A stretch of 40,028 nucleotides of DNA, taken from contig CALKZY010000041.1 in NCBI GenBank assembly GCA_938002965.1, positions 1 to 40,028 of the forward strand, given 5' to 3'. This document shows positions 33,701 to 40,028 of the stretch, piece after piece. The position numbers were made by a program, and so were the translations under genes. The stretch is from an uncultured Acidimicrobiales bacterium (GTDB lineage Bacteria; Actinomycetota; Acidimicrobiia; Acidimicrobiales; SZUA-35). The notes under the pieces are model-generated. The model saw nothing but the letters and a program-made list of their open reading frames with translations. It was not told the DNA's origin and made no database searches. Position 1 is the stretch's first letter, and each line of letters starts with the position of its first letter.

Positions 33701-34182
33701 TCGAGGAAGTCCAGCGCCATGTCGACGTGTTGAAGCGAAGTCTTGTCTCCGGCGCCTGGGAGATGGGCGGCGATGTGGGTGGTCTGATAGTTGGCGATGA
33801 CGCTCGGCCCGGGCCGGGCCAGCTTGGCGCGAACATACTCGGCGAAGGTACCTTTTGGTTTGTTGAGACCCAGTTGTTTCTGCCATTCGAACAGGTAGGC
33901 CGATCGTGCCCGGACTAGCGGTTCACGGACCAAGAGGATCGGGAAAAGGGCATAGTCGCCCTGAGGCAGTGGGGGCCGGAGTTGGTGCGAGGTTAGTGCC
34001 CGAAGATCCGGGCGTTTGTCGATGAACGCTTCGGCCTCTTCGGCCTGCAAGATTCCCCCGGGGCTCCCGGTCTCCAGCTGATACAGCGTGTCACCGAACA
34101 GCTGTCGAAGTGCACGTTCGACCGAGGTCCCGGCGTTCTTGAACAGGTGGTAGTGGACGACAATCTTGCGAGACGGCGACAT
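30730..34182 (-). CDS. Three-part fusion: sulfotransferase-like domain, GT2 and GT4 glycosyltransferases
   Basis: This ~1150-residue protein has several modules. Residues ~6-250: a sulfotransferase-like domain with PSB loop HLFKNAGTSVERAL (FKNAGTS ~14-20) and the 3'-PAP motif VREPLVRARSAY (~85-96). ~282-324: charged, probably coiled coil. ~383-457: two tandem copies of a 'YL..(N/S)PD(L/V)...NPL.HY..(Q/H)G..EGR' motif. ~501-724: family 2 glycosyltransferase (IVIPVYNQIDYTVACIESLA, MDDCST, NSDA as the DxD-like site, YYEDTDLCFKVR). ~764-1124: GT4-type second transferase (DGVVFIGGFRHPPNIDAI, LRYGAGLKGKVATSLGYGVP). It could sulfate and extend one glycan in a coupled way. GAGGA precedes the ATG at 34182; the frame continues to 34290 with low-complexity residues and is not used. 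Confidence 0.85.
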   Translation of the reverse strand: MSPSRKIVVHYHLFKNAGTSVERALRQLFGDTLYQLETGSPGGILQAEEAEAFIDKRPDLRALTSHQLRPPLPQGDYALFPILLVREPLVRARSAYLFEWQKQLGLNKPKGTFAEYVRAKLARPGPSVIANYQTTHIAAHLPGAGDKTSLQHVDMALDFLDGLAGFGLVDRYSDSIEMINRRLAAFLGTSSHQLEARHDNITQEANAPEHIHKQMFDELGRSLFDELAQRNHLDSMLYRLSADLFNERFDAFSARRDPGQPQSRRSSHTPTGEINEHEATLRRMARRIRWQDATLADIESTRRAELERLRQSESKLAKIEHQLNVTRALALLDATEHQPPKNRATRRSPLQNRLSRLAESPSPRTSSLPVDNSNNEQLRLIAESGLFDPDAYLDDNPDLTRHAVNPLHHYWAQGGIEGRAASRQFDSQAYLDASPDVVAAGMNPLVHYLLHGRHEGRPATTVSGSLLIDIGHDLSVSRPRHHELESICNSLSFPTHIDVDASIVIPVYNQIDYTVACIESLASLDTRYRFEVIVMDDCSTESAATLLAKIRGVRYIRNDTNLGFLRTCNRSSDHARGRFLVLVNSDATVEPRWLDELLDTFSVHDNVGLVGSKLVYPGGHLQEAGGVVFQDASGWNYGKNDPADHPRYNYLRDVDYCSAASVAIERAYFDELGRFDEQFAPAYYEDTDLCFKVRDDGRRVLYQPSSVATHHEGVSCGTDVTSGVKRYQQINRDKFLAKWHDELVAHHFTGSLSLPEAADRMATGHVLIVNAEVPTPDRDSGSIDMFNLIHILSQLGLRVHYVPVHGFGAATSDVQALQRLGVSVATEPHYSSLDAYLNDHNDRFDTVILSRATVAKDAVHKVLAACPSANTIFYTVDLHFLRLRREAELRNDRDLRKQAEQFEEAELRVIDLVDTTIVLSQFEKELLADMGRDNVEVIPLIRQTRDGPVPGYDARDGVVFIGGFRHPPNIDAITWLLDDIWPEVRRVCKNRGLPPIPLRVIGGDLPDHLRVQADDVEIYGYVENLEPVFKSTLVSVAPLRYGAGLKGKVATSLGYGVPVVATAAAVEGVPTTPAIVAVDETREAVATAIVDLVTDRQSWEHRSSHGTQFVRQYYSIDAVRPLVAKLLLGPSVSQTAVTQTGLEPSSLEPA

Positions 34183-34321
34183 GGATCCTCGTGAGTGACA
34201 AACGCTGTTGGAGGTGAAGCCGGAAGCGCTTGGCATCGATTGCGGCGGCGGGGTAGTGGCGCGAAGTCTAGCAGCGGAAGCGATGCTCAAGTTGTGGGCG
34301 ATGAGTGGGAGAAGTGCCCTT
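34183..34321 (-). promoter_or_regulatory. Gap with a possible promoter for the fusion glycosyltransferase gene
   Basis: This 139-bp gap breaks the otherwise tight minus-strand operon. On the minus strand TAGACT (34265-34270 on plus, AGTCTA) could be a -10 box, with ACTTGA 16 bp before it as a weak -35. The start of the fusion gene is ~83 nt downstream. Confidence 0.3.
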
Positions 34322-35332
34322 TTAGATATCCATGCTCGATGTCGTCGGCTCTACGTCGATGCCGGTTCTCGGACTGCGGGCGAGCTGCTCCAAGTCGATC
34401 AGGATGGGCGAGATCGAGTTGACGTAGTCTGCTATCCCGTCTTCTAAACAGATCTCGGGCGACCATCGGAGCTCGGCCCTGGCACGATCGATCGATAGAG
34501 CATTGTGGCGAACGTCGCAATCGCGTTCGGATCGCCGTTCAACCTCAACACTGGTGCCGGTCATCCGTTCAATCAGCTTGAGAACGGTGTTGAGCTCAGT
34601 GGAATGTCCACTTCCGATGTTCATGGTATGAAACTTGCCGCGGTAGCCAATGGCGAGGGCGAAGGCCCGAGCCACGTCATGGACGTGAACGAAATCCCGC
34701 GTGGCTGACCCGTCTCCCCAGATTGTAATCGGGGTGCCGGACAGGGTGCGTTCGACGGCTACGGCGACAAGGCCGTGGGGGCGCGATGTGTATTGCCCGG
34801 GCCCGTACGGGTTGGAGATGCGGAGAGACAAGGTTGCGAGGTCGGTGGTCAGGCCAAGAACCCGGAGATAGTGCTCAATCGCCAACTTGGAAGCGCCGTA
34901 GGCGTTTATCGGCTGTGGAACAGTGGTCTCGTCGAGTAGTCGTCGGGTGCTGTCGCCGTACACCGTGCCGCCTGATGACGCGAAAATAAGTTGTTGAACA
35001 TCGAAGCCGACGCACCGTTCGGCTAGTCGCACCGTCTCGGCGACATGTTGGTTGATTTCGGCGACGAGGTCGGCGTTTGAGGTCGCAGGGAGACTGCTGG
35101 CGGCGAGGGCGATGACGACATCAGCTCGTTCAAGTTCGCTGTCGACCTGGGTCTCGTCTGACATGTCGGCAGCGATATGAGTTACCTGGGAGGTGGACAC
35201 ATGCCTGCGACGAGCCAACGAGCGGACAGAGTGTCCGCGTTGCGCCAACTCGGTGCAGACATGTTTGCCGACGAAGCCAGTCCCGCCGACGACAAGTACC
35301 GACGCTTTGCCCGGCGATTCAGTCAGGGTCAT
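34322..35332 (-). CDS. NAD-dependent nucleotide-sugar epimerase/dehydratase
   Basis: This 336-residue extended-SDR protein has the cofactor loop VLVVGGTGFVGKHVCTEL near the N-terminus, the catalytic Y-x-x-x-K in INAYGASKLAIEHYL, and the conserved RISNPYGPGQ and WGDGSATRDFVHVHDVARAF of UDP-glucose 4-epimerase-like enzymes. It probably makes or interconverts an NDP-sugar donor for the adjacent glycosyltransferases. It starts 7 bp after the stop of the upstream GT2-GT4 gene, without an obvious ribosome-binding site, which suggests coupling. GalE, RmlB-like and GDP-mannose-type activities cannot be distinguished by eye. Confidence 0.9.
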   Translation of the reverse strand: MTLTESPGKASVLVVGGTGFVGKHVCTELAQRGHSVRSLARRRHVSTSQVTHIAADMSDETQVDSELERADVVIALAASSLPATSNADLVAEINQHVAETVRLAERCVGFDVQQLIFASSGGTVYGDSTRRLLDETTVPQPINAYGASKLAIEHYLRVLGLTTDLATLSLRISNPYGPGQYTSRPHGLVAVAVERTLSGTPITIWGDGSATRDFVHVHDVARAFALAIGYRGKFHTMNIGSGHSTELNTVLKLIERMTGTSVEVERRSERDCDVRHNALSIDRARAELRWSPEICLEDGIADYVNSISPILIDLEQLARSPRTGIDVEPTTSSMDI

Positions 35333-35339
35333 TGCTGGC

Positions 35340-37853
35340 TTACCGATTCGAGGTTGCCGGGCTCGGCGACCTGTCTTTTGTGCCGTCGCCCTCGCTTAGG
35401 TCGACAACGGTTCCCCGAGTTGACAGCCGAGAGATTTCCCGCTCGTAGAGCTCTAGATATCGCTTGGCGTTCTGGGTGATGTCGTAAGACGGCGCTTGGG
35501 CTCTTGCTCCGTCGACAAGGCGCCGGTAGATCTCCGGTTGCTGCACCTGCCGCATTGCCGCTTTGAGTTCATCGACGTAGGCCGCGTCGTCGTCGTGCCA
35601 CTTGACGACCAGCCCGGCTTGCCAGTTCGGGCCTGAGAGCATCGATCGGATCTCGCCGGCGTCGGTTGCGATCGAGGGAGTTTCGGCTTGAATCGCTTGA
35701 ATCAAGATGAGCGGGAACGACTCACCAACGAATCGTGTCGGCAGCAGGCAGCAGTCGCTCAGTCGTAGAATGCCGTGAATGTTCGCCTGGAATCCTACGA
35801 AGTGAACGGCGGGATGTTCGGTCCAGCGTTCGGCTAGTTCCTTTTGGTAGTCGCCGTCGCCAACCAGCAAGAGGTGGATGTCGTGGCCGGCCGAATTCTC
35901 ATCACGAAGGCTTACGATCGCTTCGATGGCGTCTTGCCAACCCTTCTCCGGTATCGCGCGAGCGATGAGGGCAAAGACGAAGTCTTGCTCACCGATGCCG
36001 AGCTCAGTCCGGGTGGTATGCCACGGGCGATTGTCAACCGGCATGGCGTTTGGCATCTTGGTTATTTCACCTTGCAACCAGCGTCTAGTGAGGTGATGCC
36101 CAAGGTTCTTGTCCGTCGTGTGAACCCAATGAGTAACGCCCGAAGAAGCTCTGGAAATCCAATGCTCGTTGAGGTCGGTGACTTCATAGGTGCCGTGCAG
36201 GCTGGCAACATACGGTATTTGAGGTTCAGTTCTTAGGGTTTGGGCCTCATCGTCGGATGCGTGGAACAGCATCTCGACGCCGAGGTGGTGCGAGTGGATT
36301 AGATCGATGCCAGCGGCTTTCACGAACTTGTCCGGGCCTGTTGCTCGAACGTCGACCGGGCTGTAGACGGGTATTCTCGTGTCGAGCTGATCGAGCATTT
36401 CCGGTGACCTGTCGTTGAGGTCAAGGGCCAGCATGGAAACCTGCACTCCGAGCTCGCGCAGGGCGTTGGCCAAGTGCAACGGGTAGTACTCGCCGCCGCC
36501 GACCTGGAAGCCGTTGAACCCGATCAGGATGTGCAGGTCTTCTCGTTCGGTTTTCATCAGCGAGTCGAAGCTGAGATGGTTGGCCAGTTCGGCTTCGGGG
36601 GCTGTCGGGTGGTGCCGGGTGTATTGCCGAAGTAGTTGGCTGTAAAACTGCCAGGAGGTGTCTGCTGAAACGGGCCATCTGCGCCTGATTTCGGTCGCCA
36701 ACATGGCGTGCTCGCGGTAGTAGTCGGGCCGGTCGAACGAGTTGGTGGAGGTATTGTCGCCGTGTTGGCGGAAGTAGCTGACGGCTTCCGGCCGATAGGC
36801 GATCTTGCCGCCGCGAGACAGCACCAAGTACAAGTACCAGTCTCCCAAGACTGAGTATTGCGAAGCCTCGGCCCACACGTCCTCGGCAACGGTTTGATTG
36901 CGGATGATGCATCCGCCGACATTGGGAATGATGTTCTTGATCGAAAACGGCCTGGCAAACCAGGAGGCGGCCGGCTGGGAGCGTGCTTGTTTCCATGCGC
37001 CGGGCTCGGTTGACTCGCGGTGGCTGTCCAATCCTCGCATTTCGTAGCCGTTCTCGTCGACGAACTGCGTTCGACCGAAACCGATTTGGACGGCGAGGTC
37101 TGTGAACGTCGGTACAAGCTCTTCCAGAAAGTCTCGTTCGGCGGTGTCGTCGCTTTCGCAGATCCAGATCAGATCACCTTTTGCCAGCTCTACGCCCTTA
37201 CGCCATTGGCGAAAGACGTTTCCTGAGTTTCGATCGTTGGGCACATAGCGAAAGTTCTCGCCGCCAAGTCTGGCGACGTACGAGTTGATAAGTTCTCGAC
37301 TGCCGTCGGTTGAGCAGTCGTCGAGGATGACGACCTCGACATTGTTGTATGTCTGCTCCAGGATCGAGGCGAAGCGCTCGTCCAGGAATCGGGCGTGGTT
37401 GTAGTTGGGAACTATTGCGGTGACCAGAGGTTGCTCTAATGTGAAACCATCCGAGTACTTCTTCAAAAAGTGGCGCCGGGAAAGTACCCGTGCGTCTTCG
37501 GCCACCTCGTTCGGAAGCTGTTCGGGTTCGAAACGGAAGCGAAGTGCTTCGAGGTGCGGTAGCGGCCACCGTCCCTCGTGCCGCCCGTGCCGAACGTAGT
37601 GGACGAGGGGGTTGATGCCTGCCTCGGCCACGTCGGGATTCGTGACCAGGTAGAAGCGATTTGAGAACCACGATGTGGGATCGGCTGCGGTAAACCACTC
37701 ACTGTTGAGATAGTGGTGTGCCGCTTGCTCGCGGCTTGCAGCATCCGTTTGCGGGTCGTCGCCTCCCTGGAGGTAGTACTCATGATCGAGCAATCCGACC
37801 AGGATCTCGATGTCGGTTGCCATCGCCAGACTGTCGATCCCAACGGACGGCAT
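35340..37853 (-). CDS. GT2-GT4 two-domain glycosyltransferase
   Basis: This ~837-residue protein has an N-terminal region with one copy of the 'YLVTNPDVAEAGINPLVHYV..GRHEGR' motif (~65-95) that is also found in the neighbouring fusion. A family 2 transferase follows (~140-372: VTAIVPNYNHARFLDERFAS, LDDCSTDGS, ESDD as DxD-like site, GDWYLYLVL), then a GT4 transferase (~437-802: IGFNGFQVGGGEYYPLHLA, IARAIPEKGW, and the donor-binding GESFPLILIQAIQAETP with SIATDAGEI). It is probably a cytoplasmic enzyme that adds two sugars of a surface polysaccharide repeat. I start at the ATG giving MPSVGIDSLAM; a further ATG 10 codons on (37823) is also possible, and the frame is open up to 37937. Confidence 0.9.
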   Translation of the reverse strand: MPSVGIDSLAMATDIEILVGLLDHEYYLQGGDDPQTDAASREQAAHHYLNSEWFTAADPTSWFSNRFYLVTNPDVAEAGINPLVHYVRHGRHEGRWPLPHLEALRFRFEPEQLPNEVAEDARVLSRRHFLKKYSDGFTLEQPLVTAIVPNYNHARFLDERFASILEQTYNNVEVVILDDCSTDGSRELINSYVARLGGENFRYVPNDRNSGNVFRQWRKGVELAKGDLIWICESDDTAERDFLEELVPTFTDLAVQIGFGRTQFVDENGYEMRGLDSHRESTEPGAWKQARSQPAASWFARPFSIKNIIPNVGGCIIRNQTVAEDVWAEASQYSVLGDWYLYLVLSRGGKIAYRPEAVSYFRQHGDNTSTNSFDRPDYYREHAMLATEIRRRWPVSADTSWQFYSQLLRQYTRHHPTAPEAELANHLSFDSLMKTEREDLHILIGFNGFQVGGGEYYPLHLANALRELGVQVSMLALDLNDRSPEMLDQLDTRIPVYSPVDVRATGPDKFVKAAGIDLIHSHHLGVEMLFHASDDEAQTLRTEPQIPYVASLHGTYEVTDLNEHWISRASSGVTHWVHTTDKNLGHHLTRRWLQGEITKMPNAMPVDNRPWHTTRTELGIGEQDFVFALIARAIPEKGWQDAIEAIVSLRDENSAGHDIHLLLVGDGDYQKELAERWTEHPAVHFVGFQANIHGILRLSDCCLLPTRFVGESFPLILIQAIQAETPSIATDAGEIRSMLSGPNWQAGLVVKWHDDDAAYVDELKAAMRQVQQPEIYRRLVDGARAQAPSYDITQNAKRYLELYEREISRLSTRGTVVDLSEGDGTKDRSPSPATSNR

Positions 37854-38155
37854 GGCTCTAGAGTCACTCAACGGCGGATTCCTATTCGGCGGCGGAGGGC
37901 TGCGTATCTGAGCCAATCGATCAGCTTCGCACCCCAATTGGGTCCTACCATATCGGAAGTGTCAATCTTCTGTTTCGGTGTATCGGGTGTGTTCTCGTGT
38001 CGTATTTGCAACATGCAAAGATATGGATGTTGAACGATTGGCAAGGAAAGTCAGCTGGAAATTTGATCACTGCGTTCATGGTGCGACCTGTTATTCTTCT
38101 GCGTATTGAATCCTGGATGTGACGCCACTCGGGTTTTATAGTCTGGAGTCAAGCT
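37854..38155. promoter_or_regulatory. Divergent promoter region of the glycan cluster
   Basis: This ~300-bp gap between divergent genes is noticeably more AT-rich than its surroundings and has no gene. On the minus strand a perfect TTGACA (-35) reads from 37965 to 37960, though no strong -10 follows at the right spacing. On the plus strand TATAGT (38137-38142) precedes the sulfotransferase-like gene. An inverted repeat TTGCA-ACA-TGCAA is at 38006-38018. The region probably controls the whole cluster in both directions. Confidence 0.45.
38137..38142 (+). promoter_or_regulatory. Candidate -10 box TATAGT
   Basis: TATAGT lies 13 nt before the GTG at 38156, with the ribosome-binding GGAG in between (7 nt before the GTG). 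A TTGAAT 25 bp upstream is too far to be a standard -35. Confidence 0.4.
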
Positions 38156-39232
38156 GTGTCAATAAGTATTCCGCGTAAACGGCATGTCTGGGTACATATC
38201 GGTCCTCCAAAGACCGGGACCTCCAGCCTTCAGCACTGCCTCGCCCACAACCGGAAGGTGCTGCGAGGCCTGGGCATTCTCTATCCGGCTGTACGGCCAG
38301 ACGGTGGGGTGATGTCGGAGCCCGATCCCGGAGAACCATCCGGTGTAAAGCATGACTACCTTCTGCTTTTGTGCATGAAGGACCCGTCGACAACCACAAT
38401 TCACAACCGGCTCTCACGCTCGGGCCATGATGTCGGATTGGCAACCAAAAGGTGTGAGCAGTCTCTGTACGAGGAGCTTGAAGGTAGTAGTTGTGACCAG
38501 GTTCTGTTCTCTAGCGAAGCATTTGGCAATCTGCTGAAAACGAACCCTGATGAGGCGACTCGCCTGGTGGACTATGTCAAGCAATTCGCCGATCGAGTCA
38601 CGTTTGTGATCTATGTGCGTCATCCGCTTCACCACGCTCGATCTCACCAGCAGCACCTGGTGAAATCCGGCTACCGATCTCTCAGTGCTGCCGACGTACC
38701 GTTCCGTTTTCCGTTCGTGGACGTCATTGAAAGGCTGGTGACGATGGTTGGTCCTGACGATGTTCAGGTACGGCGGTACGGTCGGGATTTCGATTCGGCA
38801 TTTGACGTTGTCGCCGACTTCGCCGACACGGTTGGCTTCGACCACGCTCGACTGGCTCGGCCGAAGTTCCACGGCAACCGAGGTCTGTCGATGGCCTCGG
38901 CGCTCCTCATCGACTCGCTCCATCGGCAACTGGAGTTGGACGATGATCCGTCGGCTCGGTTGACCGGCGGAAGTAGGCGAAGTCCGATACCGCACAACAT
39001 TGGATCGTCACCGTTTCGGTTGAGCAGCGACGTGGAATCTCAGATTTTGAAAGCCTCGAAAGGTGATCTCGAGGCGTTGGCAACGGTGTACGGAGTCTCG
39101 TTCCCTCACATAGCCGAGTCTCCGGTTGACGTCTGGGACCAGGAGACGCTCGACGACTTGAGCTGGCACATGCATCAGACGGCGCTTCGGACTTCTTCTG
39201 CGACTCGGGTGAGGCGACCGGCCCAGACGTGA
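38156..39232 (+). CDS. Sulfotransferase-like protein
   Basis: This 358-residue protein begins with a GTG and carries the PAPS-binding loop VWVHIGPPKTGTSSLQHCL (PPKTGTSS ~17-24) and the 3'-phosphate-binding YVRHPLHHARSHQQHLV in the middle. The order and spacing match bacterial carbohydrate sulfotransferase-like proteins from exopolysaccharide loci. No signal peptide or membrane helix is seen, so it acts in the cytoplasm on a lipid-linked or nucleotide-linked glycan. It is transcribed away from the main minus-strand cluster from the shared AT-rich gap and converges on the SAM methyltransferase at 39292. It is related in fold to, but not a recent duplicate of, the protein at 29691-30719. Confidence 0.75.
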   Translation: MSISIPRKRHVWVHIGPPKTGTSSLQHCLAHNRKVLRGLGILYPAVRPDGGVMSEPDPGEPSGVKHDYLLLLCMKDPSTTTIHNRLSRSGHDVGLATKRCEQSLYEELEGSSCDQVLFSSEAFGNLLKTNPDEATRLVDYVKQFADRVTFVIYVRHPLHHARSHQQHLVKSGYRSLSAADVPFRFPFVDVIERLVTMVGPDDVQVRRYGRDFDSAFDVVADFADTVGFDHARLARPKFHGNRGLSMASALLIDSLHRQLELDDDPSARLTGGSRRSPIPHNIGSSPFRLSSDVESQILKASKGDLEALATVYGVSFPHIAESPVDVWDQETLDDLSWHMHQTALRTSSATRVRRPAQT

Positions 39233-39291
39233 TGTGAAGCTGGGTGAAGGGGATTGGCTGGGTGCCGCCGCTTCAGGGCGCCTCAGGCCCG

Positions 39292-39999
39292 CTATATAAG
39301 CGTCAGGTCCCGGCCCCGCAGCCGTCCCAGTAGCGTTTCGTCGAGAGGTCGGTGGTGATCCCGGCCGCGAGTCACGCACGCAATATCTTGTTGAAGGTGT
39401 ACTCGCTCGATGGACGTCGAGTTGCCGATGTGAAGAATGATCTCGAAGATCAGATTGGCCAGAGCTGGCCTGTCATACCAGACCGCCTCTGGTTCCTGTC
39501 GACCAGGGCCAAGCGACCACGACCAGTCTTCTATCACGTAGTGGCCGCCTGGATTTACCATGGGAAAGAGCATTTCGAACGTCGCCTTGGTCTGCTCGTA
39601 GTGGTGAGAGGCGTCGTCAACCACCAGGTCGATGCCGTTCGGAAAACAGTCCTTGGCGATCTGTAGAGTTTCAGGCTTCTCCTGGTAGCACCCATAGAAC
39701 GTCTTGACGTGTTCCCGGTCGCTTCGATAGTGCTCAAGAGCCTCGATTGGCTGGGATCGGGCGTCCAGGCCAACCAGAGTTTCGGGCTTGTACATCTGGT
39801 CAAACCAAACCAGCGAGCCACCTTCGTACATCCCGACCTCCAGAATCGTCTTCGGATTCCAGGCCCCGAGCTGCTCGTAGAACGCCAGCATCGGGTCGGA
39901 CTTGACCAGCACGAACCCATCGTCGCCTGAGGTGCCACGCTCGGACGGCGGGCCGAGGCGCTGCTTGAAGGTCATTTCGCCCACGGTTATGTTTCTCAT
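39292..39999 (-). CDS. SAM-dependent methyltransferase (CmcI/sugar O-methyltransferase-like)
   Basis: This 235-residue protein has motif I TILEVGMYEGGSLVWFDQMY, an acidic strand-2 end in LVGLDARSQ, and the metal/substrate segment DLVVDDASHHYEQTKATFEM followed by NPGGHYVIEDWSW. This pattern is shared by the CmcI-type and rhamnosyl/macrocin O-methyltransferase groups that methylate sugars or hydroxylated small molecules, often with Mg2+. In this setting it probably O-methylates a sugar residue of the exported glycan. The start is the ATG at 39999; a second ATG eight codons in (MTFKQRL) is an alternative. The 29 bases beyond belong to its upstream region. Confidence 0.8.
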   Translation of the reverse strand: MRNITVGEMTFKQRLGPPSERGTSGDDGFVLVKSDPMLAFYEQLGAWNPKTILEVGMYEGGSLVWFDQMYKPETLVGLDARSQPIEALEHYRSDREHVKTFYGCYQEKPETLQIAKDCFPNGIDLVVDDASHHYEQTKATFEMLFPMVNPGGHYVIEDWSWSLGPGRQEPEAVWYDRPALANLIFEIILHIGNSTSIERVHLQQDIACVTRGRDHHRPLDETLLGRLRGRDLTLI

Positions 40000-40028
40000 C
40001 TTGAATCTTTCGTCTTGTCGCTGTTGTC

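Overview
The window looks like chromosomal DNA from a high-GC actinobacterium, most likely an Acidimicrobiia-type (Ilumatobacter/Microthrix-like) lineage. This is an inference from gene style: many GTG/TTG starts, several apparently leaderless starts with a TAnnnT box 6-8 nt upstream, Thr-rich secreted segments, and a mix of Fe(II)/2-oxoglutarate dioxygenases, P450 and acyl-CoA dehydrogenase. No rRNA, tRNA, CRISPR array, transposase or phage gene was recognised.

Layout. 1-411: gene-free, with a strong hairpin terminator (173-212). 412-1450: a DUF4386-like membrane protein and two broken genes (a 2TM-domain protein and the C-terminus of a LuxR-type regulator) that meet head to head at a deletion-like junction near 1290. 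1491-4692 (minus): an operon of a PhyH-type dioxygenase, a TauD/TfdA-type dioxygenase and a 6PGDH-like/DUF1932 dehydrogenase. Divergent from it (plus): a rhodanese, an L-carnitine dehydrogenase-like enzyme, an ArsR regulator and a DAO-family FAD oxidoreductase. This part suggests catabolism of a quaternary amine or hydroxy acid. 7781-8869 (minus): an Rv2629-like bacterial eRF1 homologue.

9160-16963 (plus): a class III aminotransferase, then P450, acyl-CoA dehydrogenase, a NagA-like amidohydrolase, an SRPBCC protein, an SDR and an MFS transporter, closely packed. 16974-18344 (minus): photolyase. 18469-22377: a 1302-residue protein joining a multi-pass membrane region, GGDEF, EAL, a long proline-rich linker and a C-terminal GNAT/CelD-like acyltransferase domain. 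This is the most unusual single gene here. Then come a methyltransferase, a Bcr/CflA-type MFS pump and an ECF sigma/anti-sigma pair. The anti-sigma gene carries an in-frame triplet microsatellite encoding 21 Asn.

26680-27564: a second PhyH-type dioxygenase, followed by a 29-residue remnant resembling the C-terminus of an N,N-dimethylformamidase beta subunit. The remnant is fused to the edge of a surface-glycan cluster (27694-39999): an acyltransferase-3/SGNH O-acetylase, two stand-alone sulfotransferase-like proteins, a sulfotransferase-GT2-GT4 fusion, a GT2-GT4 fusion, an NAD-dependent sugar epimerase and a SAM methyltransferase. Together these would assemble and decorate (acetylate, sulfate, methylate) an extracellular polysaccharide. 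The GGDEF-EAL-GNAT protein about 5 kb upstream of that cluster could couple c-di-GMP to exopolysaccharide acylation, but that link is inference.
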